64,000 nt of DNA from Rhynchopus sp. YZ270_cl-10 (GCA_964035575.1 OZ037873.1:1178001-1242000), one strand, 5' to 3'. Positions 32,601 to 43,887 are shown, numbered from the stretch's first letter. Numbers and translations: made by a program. The notes: a model not told the origin generated them from the letters alone.

Positions 32601-34434
32601 AGACCCAAACACGAAGTACAGCAGCCAGCACGACTTTGTGTGCACCTGTGATGCTGACAACTCACTGAAGAAGACGGACGGACCTGCGACATGCAGCAAG
32701 GACGAATGCAAGTCGAAGCCGTGCGGCGACAAGCAGACGTGTGTCGACCCGAAGCAGACCCTTGACAGCCTGAAGGACTTCACATGCACATGTGACAACG
32801 GTGTTGTTGCCACAGGTGGGAAGGCAACCTGTGAGTTAGACGAGTGTGAGGCGAAGCCATGTGGTGACAAGCAGACCTGCAGCGACCCGGACATGAGCTA
32901 CCTCTCGCAGCACGACTTTGTATGCACGTGCGATGCTGACAACTCGCTAAAGAAGACAGACGGACCTGCGACATGCAGCAAGGACGAATGTAAGGCAAAG
33001 CCGTGTGGCGACAAGCAGACGTGTGTCGACCCGAAGCAGACACTCGACAGCCTGAAGGACTTCACCTGCACATGCGATGAAGACTCTCTTACGAAGGCCA
33101 CTGGTGCAGCAGCAACGTGCAGCATTGACGAGTGCAAGACGAAGCCCTGTGGTGACAAGCAGACGTGCGCAGACCTGAACACGAAGTACAGCAGCCAGCA
33201 CGACTTTGTGTGCACCTGTGATGCTGACAACTCGCTCACCGCGATTGACGGACCTGCGACATGCAGCAAGGACGAATGCAAGTCGAAGCCGTGCGGCGAC
33301 AAGCAGACGTGTGTGGACCCGAAGCAGACCCTTGACAGCCTGAAGGACTTCACATGCACATGTGACAACGGTGTTGTTGCCACAGGTGGGAAGGCAACCT
33401 GTGAGTTAGACGAGTGTGAGGCGAAGCCATGTGGTGACAAGCAGACCTGCAGCGACCCGGACATGAGCTACCTCTCGCAGCACGACTTTGTGTGCACGTG
33501 CAACAGCAACGCAAGTCTCACTGCGATTGACGGACCTGCAACTTGCACATCCGACGAGTGCCGACACAGCCCCTGTGCTGATGGGCAGGTGTGCCACGAC
33601 CCGAACCCAGCCTTCGACAGCCTTAAGGACTTCACGTGCACCTGCAAGAACAACGTGCAGACAACAGGTGGAAATGCCACATGCGAGCTCAATGAGTGCG
33701 ACGCAGCGCCGTGCGGGGACAAGCAGACCTGTGAGGACGAGGATACGCGCTTCACGTCGCGCAACGACTTCCTTTGCACATGCAAGACGACTGGCACACG
33801 CGCCCGCGGTCTGCCTGCCGACTGCAGCAGCAAGGCGACTTCTGCACCAGACACGGTGACCATGCCTCCGGGCGTGCCGCCCACAGACGCACCACCGGTG
33901 GTGGTTTCGCCCCCGGTGACTACAACGGCGGAAAAGCGCACCTGGAACGAGACACAGTACAAACAGATCATTTCCGCGAAGACAGGCGTCCCTGTCGAGA
34001 AGATCGATGTCACCACCACCAGCTCTACGGGTGGCGGCCTGACTGTGACGACGACGTTCACGACGCCGCTGGGTGCAGGCGGAGATCCGTCCGAGGTGCT
34101 TGAGACGGAGCTTGCGAAGGACAGCGGGGAGCTGCACGACATGGGTGTTGGGCTGAACCACGGCGCTGCGCTGGAAGGTACCGAGCCGTCTGGTGTCTCT
34201 GACGACGACGACAGTGGCATGCCATGGTGGGTCCTGGTGCTCCTCGGGGTTGGCATCGTTGTGTGCGCAGGTGGCCTTGTCGGCTTTGCTTTGAGAAAGA
34301 AGCAGAGGCGCGGAAAGGGCATTACCATGCAGGACTTCATGACGATGGAGGAGAACGAGCTTGAGCCTGCTGAGAGCTTTGACTTCACCGCAGCCAACGC
34401 GAACCCACGCAGGACTGAGTTCGCCACTGTCTGA
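26689..34434 (+). CDS. giant EGF-repeat type I membrane protein
   Basis: 2,581 residues in one uninterrupted exon. A signal peptide (about 1-23) is followed by a unique N-terminal domain of about 600 residues with many WG and Cys motifs; its repeated strand-like pattern suggests a beta-propeller, but I do not recognise it. From about 626 to 2385 come about 37 EGF-like units of six Cys, typically DECKxKPCGDKQTC...DFxCTC......ATC. The D-E-C start resembles calcium-binding EGF. Many units form a higher-order repeat of four types (ADPNTKYSSQ, VDPKQTLDSL, SDPxMSYLSQ) that are near-identical in DNA. A Thr/Pro stalk, one transmembrane helix (about 2511-2535) and a 46-residue acidic tail follow. Likely a surface adhesin or receptor; recombination among units is expected to change its length. 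Confidence 0.88.
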   Translation: MSPPGALLPAACSVLLLATCCNAGYVTDEQKTWYSEVVLNGNPDDPITANFGKDNIAWGHKNEFGICKGKAGGKADNARAELAGGAFTVDPVCLPMSLKAPQGGVMGDQGGRVLWTISNENVCTGSPFRVATAAVPNDPNGALLVSWAEDFSYKITGEENGRIHLTRFERDGSGAYQIVKDIMLKGCVQNGGIVYNKRGDIATMCFGVCKACDPANKRYEPFIVEVKPDLSKEIRRKSIMRPECVDNNQYCYPKSGGAALQWLEYDPVRDVYAAWHGGGWGIHVADVLTVVEADPSKDMPIACGGWKWACIGGHTEGTRFSYHPEWEDFGALCTSDLPDDNGLSFTPVLKSDPIKIADAEIVGRQSEATWPGAIVPCGCHFYATWHGIKKQGDYAAGKTTDFAFARIDPITRKILKLKWIKGDSKTGEKSTRLAVLGDGKGCNRFLIGWGEMNPWDVYPTNYKMAEIDSEGEFLTETLDVTATTTWGEDEPWETLANGDVAWGTTWKRNNDGSPSKVGEKADGSRVRADKGCGCTYHGSGTGYGYALVNVAMEKPTWGECKNQPGGCQERTWGTSGFKTNEFFISSFRASQRVGALTSAGSSQKARDRHPECPAKMVPSGSCKPEIDECLAMPCGPGQTCTDPSKAVYSDYECVCDSDASIKATGGPAVCTVDVDECAAAPCGTGQTCAEQSQQVEKDFVCACDSDAKVTATGAPAVCPVDECLAKPCSADQTCKDKNTAASSVNDFVCTCKDDSSVTATGTAATCVLDECKTKPCGDKQTCADPNTKYSSQHDFVCTCDADNSLTSIDGPATCTKDECKAKPCGDKQTCVDPKQTLDSLKDFTCTCDEDSLTKATGAAATCSIDECKTQPCGDKQTCADPNTKYSSQHDFVCTCDADNSLKKTDGPATCTKDECESKPCGNTQTCVDPKQTLDSLKDFTCTCDNGVVATGGKATCEVDECGAKPCGDKQTCSDPDVSYLSQHDFVCTCDADNSLTSTDGPATCTKDECKAKPCGDKQTCVDPKQTLDSLKDFTCTCDEDSLTKATGAAATCSIDECKTKPCGDKQTCADPNTKYSSQHDFVCTCDADNSLKKTDGPATCTKDECESKPCGNTQTCVDPKQTLDSLKDFTCTCANGVVATGGKATCELDECGAKPCGDKQTCSDPDMSYLSQHDFVCTCDADNSLTSIDGPATCTKDECKAKPCGDKQTCVDPKQTLDSLKDYTCTCDNGVVATGGKATCEVDECKTKPCGDKQTCSDPNMSYLSQHDFVCTCDADNSLTSTDGPATCTKDECKAKPCGDKQTCVDPKQTLDSLKDFTCTCDEDSLTKATGAAATCSIDECKTKPCGDKQMCADPNTKYSSQHDFVCTCDADNSLTSTDGPATCSKDECKAKPCGDKQTCVDPKQTLDSLKDFTCTCDEDTSIKATGAKVDVCTLDECEALPCGMMQTCADPVKTIGSKFDFTCTCDADAQTQVTGARAICEVDECGAKPCGDGQTCTDPDKKASVTGNFECTCANGEKKTGGPAVCTKGDTDECAVMPCPGQDCVDPDTTSLSTGDYVCTCKTGKGSGTGAPAVCAIDECDAVPCGGDQDCVDADTAVGSSNDYTCTCKMPATGSSIGKVATCEVDECAALPCGATGQVCEDKNQGTPSLDFTCTCDNGVVATGGKATCEVDECKAKPCGDKQTCSDPNISYLSQHDFVCTCDNDNSLKKTDGPATCSKNECDAKPCGDKQTCVDPKQTLDSLKDYTCTCDNGVVATGGKATCELDECEAKPCGDKQTCTDPEKSYLSQHDFVCTCDNDNSLKKTDGPATCSKDECKAKPCGDKQTCVDPKQTLDSLKDYTCTCANGVVATGGRATCELDECEAKPCGDKQTCSDPNMSYLSQHDFVCTCDSDNALKKTDGPATCSKDECKAKPCGDKQTCVDPKQTLDSLKDFTCTCDEDSLTKATGAAATCSIDECKTKPCGDKQTCADPNTKYSSQHDFVCTCDADNSLKKTDGPATCSKDECKSKPCGDKQTCVDPKQTLDSLKDFTCTCDNGVVATGGKATCELDECEAKPCGDKQTCSDPDMSYLSQHDFVCTCDADNSLKKTDGPATCSKDECKAKPCGDKQTCVDPKQTLDSLKDFTCTCDEDSLTKATGAAATCSIDECKTKPCGDKQTCADLNTKYSSQHDFVCTCDADNSLTAIDGPATCSKDECKSKPCGDKQTCVDPKQTLDSLKDFTCTCDNGVVATGGKATCELDECEAKPCGDKQTCSDPDMSYLSQHDFVCTCNSNASLTAIDGPATCTSDECRHSPCADGQVCHDPNPAFDSLKDFTCTCKNNVQTTGGNATCELNECDAAPCGDKQTCEDEDTRFTSRNDFLCTCKTTGTRARGLPADCSSKATSAPDTVTMPPGVPPTDAPPVVVSPPVTTTAEKRTWNETQYKQIISAKTGVPVEKIDVTTTSSTGGGLTVTTTFTTPLGAGGDPSEVLETELAKDSGELHDMGVGLNHGAALEGTEPSGVSDDDDSGMPWWVLVLLGVGIVVCAGGLVGFALRKKQRRGKGITMQDFMTMEENELEPAESFDFTAANANPRRTEFATV

Positions 34435-34980
34435 TGCGCTAAAAGGATCATCAATCCCAAAAACCCCACTTTTCTTTGACCCCGAGTATACACTCACGAT
34501 TACAACTAAGTCAGAACCATGCGCTTCATTCATGATTGCAGTTCTGTAATAACATCTTTCTTCACACGCTTATTTTTTAGGGATAAGGGCAAACCCTGGT
34601 CTAAGGGACTAAGTGTGGAGTATGGGACCAAATGTTTGCATTTAAGGCAGTTCAGACTGGTAGTTTCATGGCAGGTTCTGGATGACAAGCACACTCGTGG
34701 GGTGGGTTTGCGGATTTTGCTGTCTTTATCAAAACGTTTTGATCCCATACTGTCCAAAAGCCACACTTAGTGGGCCAGACTGTCCTTATCCCTATTTTTT
34801 TGTGTACAATTTGTTCCTTGGTCTCTTTTGTTATTACGAGGGTTATTTTTCTTTCCTTTTCTGTGCCTTTTGCAATCAGGTGTGGTCCTGCACCTTGCGT
34901 GACGTGCACAGGAAAAAGCGATACAGAGAAAAAGCAACCTCGCATTTAAACCAGAAGAGACGAGAAGAAAAATATAGTGA
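34435..34980. other. 3' flank of the EGF-repeat gene
   Basis: No gene seen. T-rich 3' flank. The repeated phrases TTTTGATCCCATACTGTCC and AGTATGGGACCAAA form a loose inverted pair at about 34617-34755. Confidence 0.45.
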
Positions 34981-35780
34981 CTAAGGGTGGCACAACTTTT
35001 TTTTTTGTTTCCCGCTCGCGCGCGCATTTTTTTTTCGAGATTCAAAAAAAAAAAAGTTTGGTGGAAAAAATGTTTCGGTACTGGGTACTGAGTACTGGTG
35101 GATATTTGGGGGGTTTTTTTTTAGTGAAAATATTTTTTTCTTCACCGGGTTGTACACGATTTTGACCAAAATTTATAAAAACTCCTCCATTTCAGCAAAT
35201 TGACCCCACCACACAACGGGCGGATTCCGGAAATGCAAATGCCGGTGCTTTCGCGCATTTTCATGGTTTCAGCATCAGGGAGAGAAAATCTGAGTTGTGG
35301 GATTTACCTTGGCCCCTTTACCTCACACTCATTTTGACCAAAACCGAGAACTTGGCCATTTCGGCAAATTGACCCCGCCACAGTGCGGACAGATTCCGGA
35401 AATGCCAATGGCGGCATGTTTTGGGGCTGAAAAATTTTCAGGAGAAAATTTTTTTGAGCAGCATTTTTTGGCCAAAAATGGGACCCACGTATAAGTAACC
35501 GGGCTCACATTTTCAAAAATTTAAGTGGTCAAAAAATTGTCCAATTTTCGAAATTGACCCCACCACTTTCTGGACGGATTCCGGAAATGCTAAAAAACTG
35601 TGTTTTGGGCCACCCGTTTTTGGGCCCCTGAGGCGATTTTATATAAAAAGCCCACAGGATCCTGTTCCCACAACTTTTTTTCAGGCAAAACTTTTTTTGA
35701 AACTTTTTTTTTGCGCGCGCGCGCATTTTTTCCCCAGAGTCAGCGAGCGGGAAACAAAAAAAAAGTTGTGCCACCCTAAG
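34981..35780. mobile_element. 800-bp TIR element D
   Basis: The ends are inverted copies of CTWAGGGTGGCACAAC followed by a T-run, GTTTCCCGCTCGC and a GCGCGC run. The interior (35160-35600) carries diverged pieces of the 249-bp satellite unit, twice showing TTGACCCC(A/G)CCAC followed by GGA(T/C)..ATTCCGGAAATGC. No coding capacity, so a non-autonomous element. No clear target-site duplication. Confidence 0.7.
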
Positions 35781-36072
35781 AAAAAGGAAAAAAGGAAAAA
35801 CAAACACGAAAGGAACGGAACGTGTTGCTGCCTCCTGTGTGAGAACACACCACCCGTTCCGTAGAAAAAAACGTGTCTTTATAAAACAGAATGAGGGGTG
35901 ACGGCGCGTGGCCTTGGTTCATTGTGTGCAGGCCGCTAACGAGAGGCCTCCCGGTATTGTAAGTACCGTCCTTTCATTGTCATCCTCTCGCACAATGACA
36001 AAGAGGTGTCCCTCGTCGTTGCCCGACTCTCAAGGAATATATGGAAACATCCCCTCACCCCACTCCCCCCTA
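35781..36072. other. intergenic spacer
   Basis: Contains an inverted pair around GGAACGGAACGTG / CCGTTCC at about 35813-35870; otherwise nothing recognised. Confidence 0.4.
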
Positions 36073-36241
36073 CACGACAGGACCCAGTGACAAGTGAAAA
36101 AGACAAATGGATGACAAGTGAAGAAGGTTACAACTGAATGTAGGTAAAGTAAAAATGACAAATAAATCACTTATTTGTCATTTCGCTTGGCATATTTATG
36201 ATATGTGTTTCATTTGTTACTTGTCACTAGGTCCTGTTGTG
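36073..36241. mobile_element. 169-bp MITE with TA target duplication (Tc1/mariner-like)
   Basis: The terminal inverted repeat CACRACAGGACCYAGTGACA at both ends, flanked by TA on each side (36071-36072 and 36242-36243), as expected of Tc1/mariner-derived MITEs. The subterminal word GACAAGTGA or GACAAATxA is repeated several times, including a perfect hairpin around AAATCACTTATTTG. Too short to code. Confidence 0.75.
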
Positions 36242-36243
36242 TA

Positions 36244-36795
36244 CTCGCGTACAACTGACCCCTAGGTGCGGTAAGTGTTCACTGTGCTGTGAACGACTAT
36301 CTAACGTTTTCTTATGTTTTTCTAGAGAAAAGAACTGAGTGTTGATCGGCTTTCTTCACTTTCAATACTCTTTTATTCTAGATTTTGCCTTCTGTATGTA
36401 TGTACATATTGGAAGGTGGAATTTTGAATTCTTCATAATCCAGGAAAACGTAAAAAAATACCTAACGTTGTACGCTCTGTGCACCACCCGATACTTTTCT
36501 GAGGTCCAGGTGACTGAGAGGCTTAGGTTCATCTCAGTAACTTTGTCCTTTTCTGAGCACTCTGGTGGTGCGCAGTGCATATTTTTTTTGTTATTTTTTT
36601 TTTTGTCTTTACTTTTACTTGACCAGCTTTTTGCGCTTGTATTACTTCCACTCCTCGCCCACATTTTGGTATCGTGGGTTGCGAATCACAGTCAACAACA
36701 AAACAGAAGCATTTTTTGTTTTTCTTTATGTTGTTGGCACCAAGAATAACTGATAAATAAACTCTATTGGCTTCCGATATCTTGCCAATTTAGTT
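36244..36795. other. intergenic, T-rich
   Basis: Open frames (for example 36339-36749) have no recognisable content and are T-rich by-products. A partial hairpin motif (GGTGACTGAGAGGCTTAGGTTC) lies at about 36508. Confidence 0.45.
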
Positions 36796-36826
36796 GGTGA
36801 CTAAGCACGAAAAGTCTTAGGTTCAC
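36796..36826 (+). repeat. dispersed hairpin motif
   Basis: A close copy of GGTGACTAAGCAC...CTTAGGTTCAC with a slightly longer loop, followed by the same ATAAAC as the copy at 5195. No gene ends nearby, so the motif seems to move or persist independently of any one gene. Confidence 0.55.
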
Positions 36827-36986
36827 TTTATAAACATTGTCTTCTTCGATTTTTCTGTTGGTGCCCACATTTTTTTTTTGTAAGCGTCCGCACCTTCAAA
36901 GTTCACATTTTTTGTTTTTGTTTTTCTTCAACGGAATATATTTTGTGTTTGCATTTAGTGCACCCTACCTTCAGTAGAATAGTTAG

Positions 36987-37091
36987 TACCGTAAGTATGA
37001 ATATGTTGGGCCGTAATAATGTTGGGAACGAACGATCGTTTTTTGGGCAGTTCCAACATTATTACGTTCCAGCATATTTACATTTACGGTA
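36987..37091. mobile_element. 105-bp hairpin element
   Basis: Two 43-base inverted arms with about 85-90% identity (TACCGTAA outermost, GTAATAATGTTGG inner) around a loop of about 19 bases containing ACGATCGT. If the outer TA pairs are taken as target sites, the element is CCGTAA...TTACGG, which would suit a mariner-type MITE. Confidence 0.6.
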
Positions 37092-37170
37092 TATGAAACA
37101 AGTGTTCGCGTCTTAAACGACGTCTTCAACGACGAGAAACTCTACTTCTTTTTTTTTTTTTTGTGTGTAA

Positions 37171-37979
37171 TCAGGGCAGGGTATAAGCTTGGATTTTGGA
37201 TTTTTTCCAGAATTAGGTTTTTTGAATTTTTTTTTTTTGGTGGGGTTATAGCAGGGTATTATATAGCCCCCCTAGCCCCCACCAAAAAGGTGGTTTTGTG
37301 TGAGGCAGTCATTTTTTTCTGTGGGGGAAACGAAGCGAAAAATTTTCTCGGTATTTTGTGACGGCAAACCTACACCACCCCAACCCTGCGGAAAAGCCTC
37401 CCCTCCTCTGTGCAACCTTGGTAGCTTTCAGCCACTGGTGATCCGCAATCCGTAGTGGGTGTCAGCCTTATTGTCGGTAACCTCAATACATTTACAAGAA
37501 ACGGTGGCCATGGCACCCAAAGGTTCCTGGCGAAGCCACGGTATGCAACATTTCTAAAATCGCGCTTTAAAATTGCACTATTTTACAGGCAAACAATGTC
37601 ATGGGAAGGGTGTGAAAGCTTGCGCCGCAGGCGCACGGTACGCTACTTTTATTCTTTTCGCCACATCTTTTTTCTCACTCATAGTTGGGTTCAAGCTCCG
37701 TCCGTCAAATGGAGCTCAACGAACCCTTTTTTGCGGAGCAAAAAAGGAAAAATGGCGCCGCAGGCAAAAAAATTTTAAGGTACAGCCTGGATGGTGCGGT
37801 CAGCAACCCAGTTCCCAAGGGTACTGCGTACTCCCGTGGTTCAACCACGGTTCTTTCCCCCATAGTTCCCCCCCCGAAATCCAAATCCAAATCTATATTT
37901 TTTTTTTTCCCCCCGAAAAATTTCAGAATTAGGTTTTTGAACCTAATTCTGAGTACCAAGCTAATACCCTGAATCAGGG
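37171..37979. mobile_element. possible 800-bp element with imperfect TIRs
   Basis: The left end TCAGGGCAGGGTATAAGCTTGG matches in inverted orientation the right end CCAAGCTAATACCCTGAATC, and each side then has CAGAATTAGGTTTTT. The match is broken by small gaps. The interior carries a GCGCCGCAGGCGCACGGTAC word at about 37622 and one unit of the direct repeat at 37718-37828. Confidence 0.4.
37718..37828 (+). repeat. 110-bp direct repeat, unit 1
   Basis: Matches 38326-38437 almost throughout: TTTTTTGCGGAGCAAAAAAGG, then ATGGCGCCGCAGGC, then GATGCGGTCAGCAACCCAGT-type sequence. A partial third copy is at 38222-38290, so GCGCCGCAGGC is another subterminal-type word. Confidence 0.7.
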
Positions 37980-38325
37980 TTTTTTTTAGGATTGGGTGTT
38001 TTGACCCTTGGGGGGGGGGTCGCAAAAAAGAGCCCTTTTTGGACTCAGAAAAATTTTTTCCCCATGCATTCAGGGCTCTCGCCAATCACCCCTTTTGGCC
38101 AAAATGGGGGTGATTTGGGGGTCCACGAGCTTCCCCCCCCCCTGTAAAAGCGGTCGCCCGAATTTTTTTCAGTACTGCTGACCAGGGATATTGGGAACAT
38201 AGGGAACTGTATGTCTGTACTTTTTTTTTGCGGAGCAAAAAAAATAATATAAAATGGCGCCGCAGGCGAAAAAAAAATTTAGGGTACGGTGTGAAAAGCT
38301 ATCTCTTTACATCACAGAGCCACTC

Positions 38326-38437
38326 AACGAACCCTTTTTTGCGAAGCAAAAAAGGAAAAATGGCGCCGCAGGCAAAAAAAAAATTGAGGTACAGACTGTA
38401 TGATGCGGTCAGCAACCCAGTTCCCCATGGTACTTCC
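38326..38437 (+). repeat. 110-bp direct repeat, unit 2
   Basis: Second unit, 608 bp downstream of the first. It is followed by a C/G-rich inverted stretch (about 38450-38570, CCCCTTCGGGGGG and GGGGGGGCGAGACCCCCC). Confidence 0.7.
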
Positions 38438-38570
38438 CGAAAACTCACCCCCTTCGGGGGGGTGTCTCGCCCCCAAAAAAATTTTTTCACCCCCTCCACC
38501 CCCCCAGAATCCTGAAAAAAATCCTGGGGGGGGGGGCGAGACCCCCCCTCACCCCCCCACAAAAAAAACC

Positions 38571-39108
38571 CTGGTAATGTTCTATCGATGCGTGGTAATG
38601 ATAAGAGAACCCCAGTGCACCTGTTTGTTCACCGCTTCGTTGCGGTGACGTTTATGCACCTTTCAACGTCTGTTCTTTTTTGTCATCTTTTCCACAAAAA
38701 AAAAGTCAACAGTGGATATTGCACAACTGTGGCAACACAACCGAGGCAACTACACTCCAATTCATCAAAAAGTATATTCCTGCGAAGCCTGCTTTTATGG
38801 AGAAAAATAGTTTATCCGGGTACAGCCAAATCATCCCTCAAACAGGAGAATTTGTGCAACAAAACAACTTTACTTTACCCGACCCTACTATTGCTTTTTT
38901 TTGTTTTCCACCTTTCCACCTTCCCCCCTCACCCACTCCCCCACTCCCCCCCCATCTGCACATCATTTGGCTTCCTTGCCTCTTACTCCCCGACCCGTTC
39001 TGATAGTAGCACTGCAAAAAAGGCGTCTAAAAAAAGGAGGAAAAAATGATCCATCTATACAATGCATTTGGACAAAGAAAAAGACTCCTTTTGGGCACAG
39101 TGTTTATT
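38571..39108. other. intergenic
   Basis: Open frames of 107-153 codons (38588-39049, 38680-39003) are unlike any family I know and full of Phe/Leu/Pro from T- and C-runs; I do not call a gene. The 9-base target site of the next element lies at 39100-39108. Confidence 0.4.
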
Positions 39109-39756
39109 CAGGCCTTTTGCTAACTTTGGGATTTTCCCCCTGAATGGCATGATGGTCAAAAAAAAATAATTTCCTGGAAAAAAAGTACATTCCGAGCTTT
39201 CCCACCTGGTGAAAGCGGTCGTCGCGCGCTTCGCGCGCGCCTCCCTGCCAGCCACAGGGTGGAGAGGCGAAGGGTCAGCTTTGCGAGATAACAAAAAAAA
39301 ACGGAATCTAATCCTTTATTAACGGTGCTTGGTCTTGCGCCTTACGTACACTAACCGTACAAAATCAATACGTCTTCCAGAAGCAGGGGCTGTTGCAACG
39401 GTTGGGTCACTTTGAAATAACAATGGTCAAATTTTTGCAGCTTGGGTCAAGTTTCATTTCTGGCTGCAAAATGCAAGGGAATCCCCTTAGACATTGTAAA
39501 ATGGCACCGTAGGCAGGAAGAAAATAGCGTACAGCGCGAGCGAAGCGAGCGGGAATTTTTTTTGAGGTAACCTCTGCGAGCGCAGCGAGCAGAAAAATTT
39601 TAAGGTGCCATCATGCCATCATGCCATCTGGGGAAATCCCCAGGTGATGCAGAGCGAAAGCCCTGCCCAACCACCCCCCGTGGCATGATGGTGGCATGAT
39701 GGAAAAAAAAATAAAAAACGCCCAAAAACGTGGCATGATGGTTAGCAAAAGGCCTG
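39109..39756. mobile_element. 648-bp MITE with 9-bp target duplication (MULE-like)
   Basis: Perfect 16-base terminal inverted repeats CAGGCCTTTTGCTAAC / GTTAGCAAAAGGCCTG flanked by the 9-base direct repeat GTGTTTATT (39100-39108 and 39757-39765). A 9-base duplication is characteristic of Mutator-like elements. The word GGCATGATGG and its complement recur many times near both ends (39147, 39605-39625, 39670-39700, 39731). Interior: a GCGCGC hairpin at 39212-39232 and a GAGCGAAGCGAGC patch at 39537 shared with element B. Non-coding. Confidence 0.85.
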
Positions 39757-39766
39757 GTGTTTATTC

Positions 39767-40119
39767 GAAACCGAAAAAAAAGAAAACCCGACTCCATTTT
39801 ATTGCTCTCCACCCCTTTTTTGCATCCAGTTGGGTCGATGTTTGCTCAAGACGCAGTTGTTTGATGGTTTAGTGACCGAGGTGTCTCCGTACAAAGCACA
39901 GCGGAGGTTTTATCTTAAGAAACGGTTTTGGCGTGGCTGACGACCCCAAAATAGCACAAAATAGCACAAAATAGCACCCCCTTTCAGCCACACCAGGTTT
40001 TCTTTTAGTTTCAGTTCTCACACTTCACTTCGTACCCAAAGCACACACCCAACAGCGACCCCTCCCCCTCCCATAGATAGGGACACCTAACACATTGTTC
40101 CTAAAAAAAGGCAACACAT
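39767..40119. other. upstream region of the coiled-coil gene
   Basis: Contains three tandem copies of AAAATAGCAC (39950-39978) and a C/A-rich leader before the ATG (AAAAAAGGCAACACAT). No gene seen. Confidence 0.5.
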
Positions 40120-42556
<2,437 letters not shown>

Positions 42557-43021
42557 TACACACGATAGCGATAGAGTCCAGTATGATTCTATGTGCGGTG
42601 TCCAAATTTTCGCATTTTTTTGGTTTTTTCCCTTCGTGGAACAAAATTCTTTGTTCCAGGACGTCACATACAACCCCCGACGACGTCGTAATAGATTCTT
42701 AGAAGTTATTTTTAGTTTTTTTTAGTGCCCGCCTCTCTATGTGTTGATTGAGCACAGAGAAAGGGGTTGCGCAAAATATTTTTCTTTCACCTCTTTCAAA
42801 AGCATTTTATGGAGACAATAGGCACACTGAGGCCACAAGAGGGCTTTGTATTTCAAGTTTCAACTCTCTTTTCCCTTTCTTTTTGGAAGTCCGTCGATCC
42901 GTGACCACGTGACACACCTACTCCTTCCTACGGTGTCTTACTACTATGCTACACTTCTCCCCTTTTAACAGATGAGAACGCTCACAAGGAGAGGCCCATT
43001 CCTCTTAAGTGTCCTTACTTC
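42557..43021. other. 3' flank of the coiled-coil gene
   Basis: An inverted pair CGTGGAACAAAATTC / TTTGTTCCAGGACG lies at about 42635-42663. No gene seen. Confidence 0.45.
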
Positions 43022-43787
43022 ATTTAAAGTGAATACGCAACAGGCGTAGGCCCTTTTTTGTTCCTATTTTCTTGTCCTCCGACAGCTTTTTTATGCGACA
43101 ATCTTTTAGATAGACCCCAAAAACAACGTTCTTTTGCAATACGACCCATCCCCCTCCCATCAACCCTTTTTTTTTTTTTGTCCACCGAGCATCTTTGCGG
43201 AAGAGCCCATTGATCACCGTGCTTGGACTTAGCCTCCGTGTTGATCTGTACAGTGGTGCAGCGGCGTTCCCCTCTCTCAGGCTGTGCACTCTCGCCAGTT
43301 CGCCAATTTTCTCTTCTAAACGTGACAACGCAACACAGAGTGCGTTGTTCTTCTTTTTTTCCACTCATCTGTACTTCATCCTGCCTGCCGGCAGGGGTCT
43401 CAGAATCCAGCGAGTCACTGGAGTAGTCCTTCATGTCAGGCAGGGTACCAGTCGAAGGTGCACGACAGCCACCACCGCGCTGTTTGCTGTCGTTGTATGG
43501 GTGCTTCCGCAAGGCTCACTCGCACGCTTGGGCCCGCGAGTATCCTTCTGCGGTGTGCGTCCTCTTCATTTTCCACATTCTGCGCATGGTTCTTGGAATG
43601 TGTACATGTTATGTACCAAACGTGTTGCCCCTGACTTCCGCACCTCTTCACGCAACATAACGCAGCAGTGCCTTCGCAAAAAGGTACAGATGACTTCGCA
43701 TTGCCTGTACCGACCTCTCAGGCTTTTCAAACCCGTTTCTGTCCAACTCGCACACAACGGTAGCTCTCGCGTTCACCTTCTTCATGA
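43022..43787 (-). CDS. candidate minus-strand multi-exon gene, structure unresolved
   Basis: Three minus-strand stretches have coding-like composition in different frames. One starts ATG at 43787 (MKKVNARATVVCELDRNGFE..., 45 codons). One at about 43512-43390 is acidic and Ser-rich (MKDYSSDSLDSETPAGRQ). One at about 43362-43185 is helix-like (ALCVALSRLEEKIGEL, then STVINGLFRKDARWT). Small introns could join them, but I could not fix the junctions. It would be divergent from the 43888 gene with about 100 bases between starts. The plus-strand frame over the same DNA (43195-43887) is Phe/Ser/Leu-rich and less gene-like. Function unknown. Confidence 0.25.
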
Positions 43788-43887
43788 AGGATTGTGCTCC
43801 TTGTTAGCTTGCCCCACTCCTCACCTCCCCCCAGGGGGAAAGCATTTTTCTGCGTTTTGTATTTTTTTTTGGAAGTCTTCCTCATAA

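Noticed and set aside
28574-33464. Long minus-strand frames opposite the EGF-repeat gene (up to 419 codons)
   Set aside because: They mirror the repeat structure of the sense gene and lack any family signal; shadows of a GC-rich coding strand.
36339-36749. 136-codon frame
   Set aside because: Phe/Leu-rich from T-runs, no conserved blocks, overlaps a repeat motif.
43195-43887. 230-codon plus-strand frame
   Set aside because: Irregular Ser/Phe/Leu-rich composition; runs into the start of the presequence exon in another frame, and the minus strand looks more coding-like.
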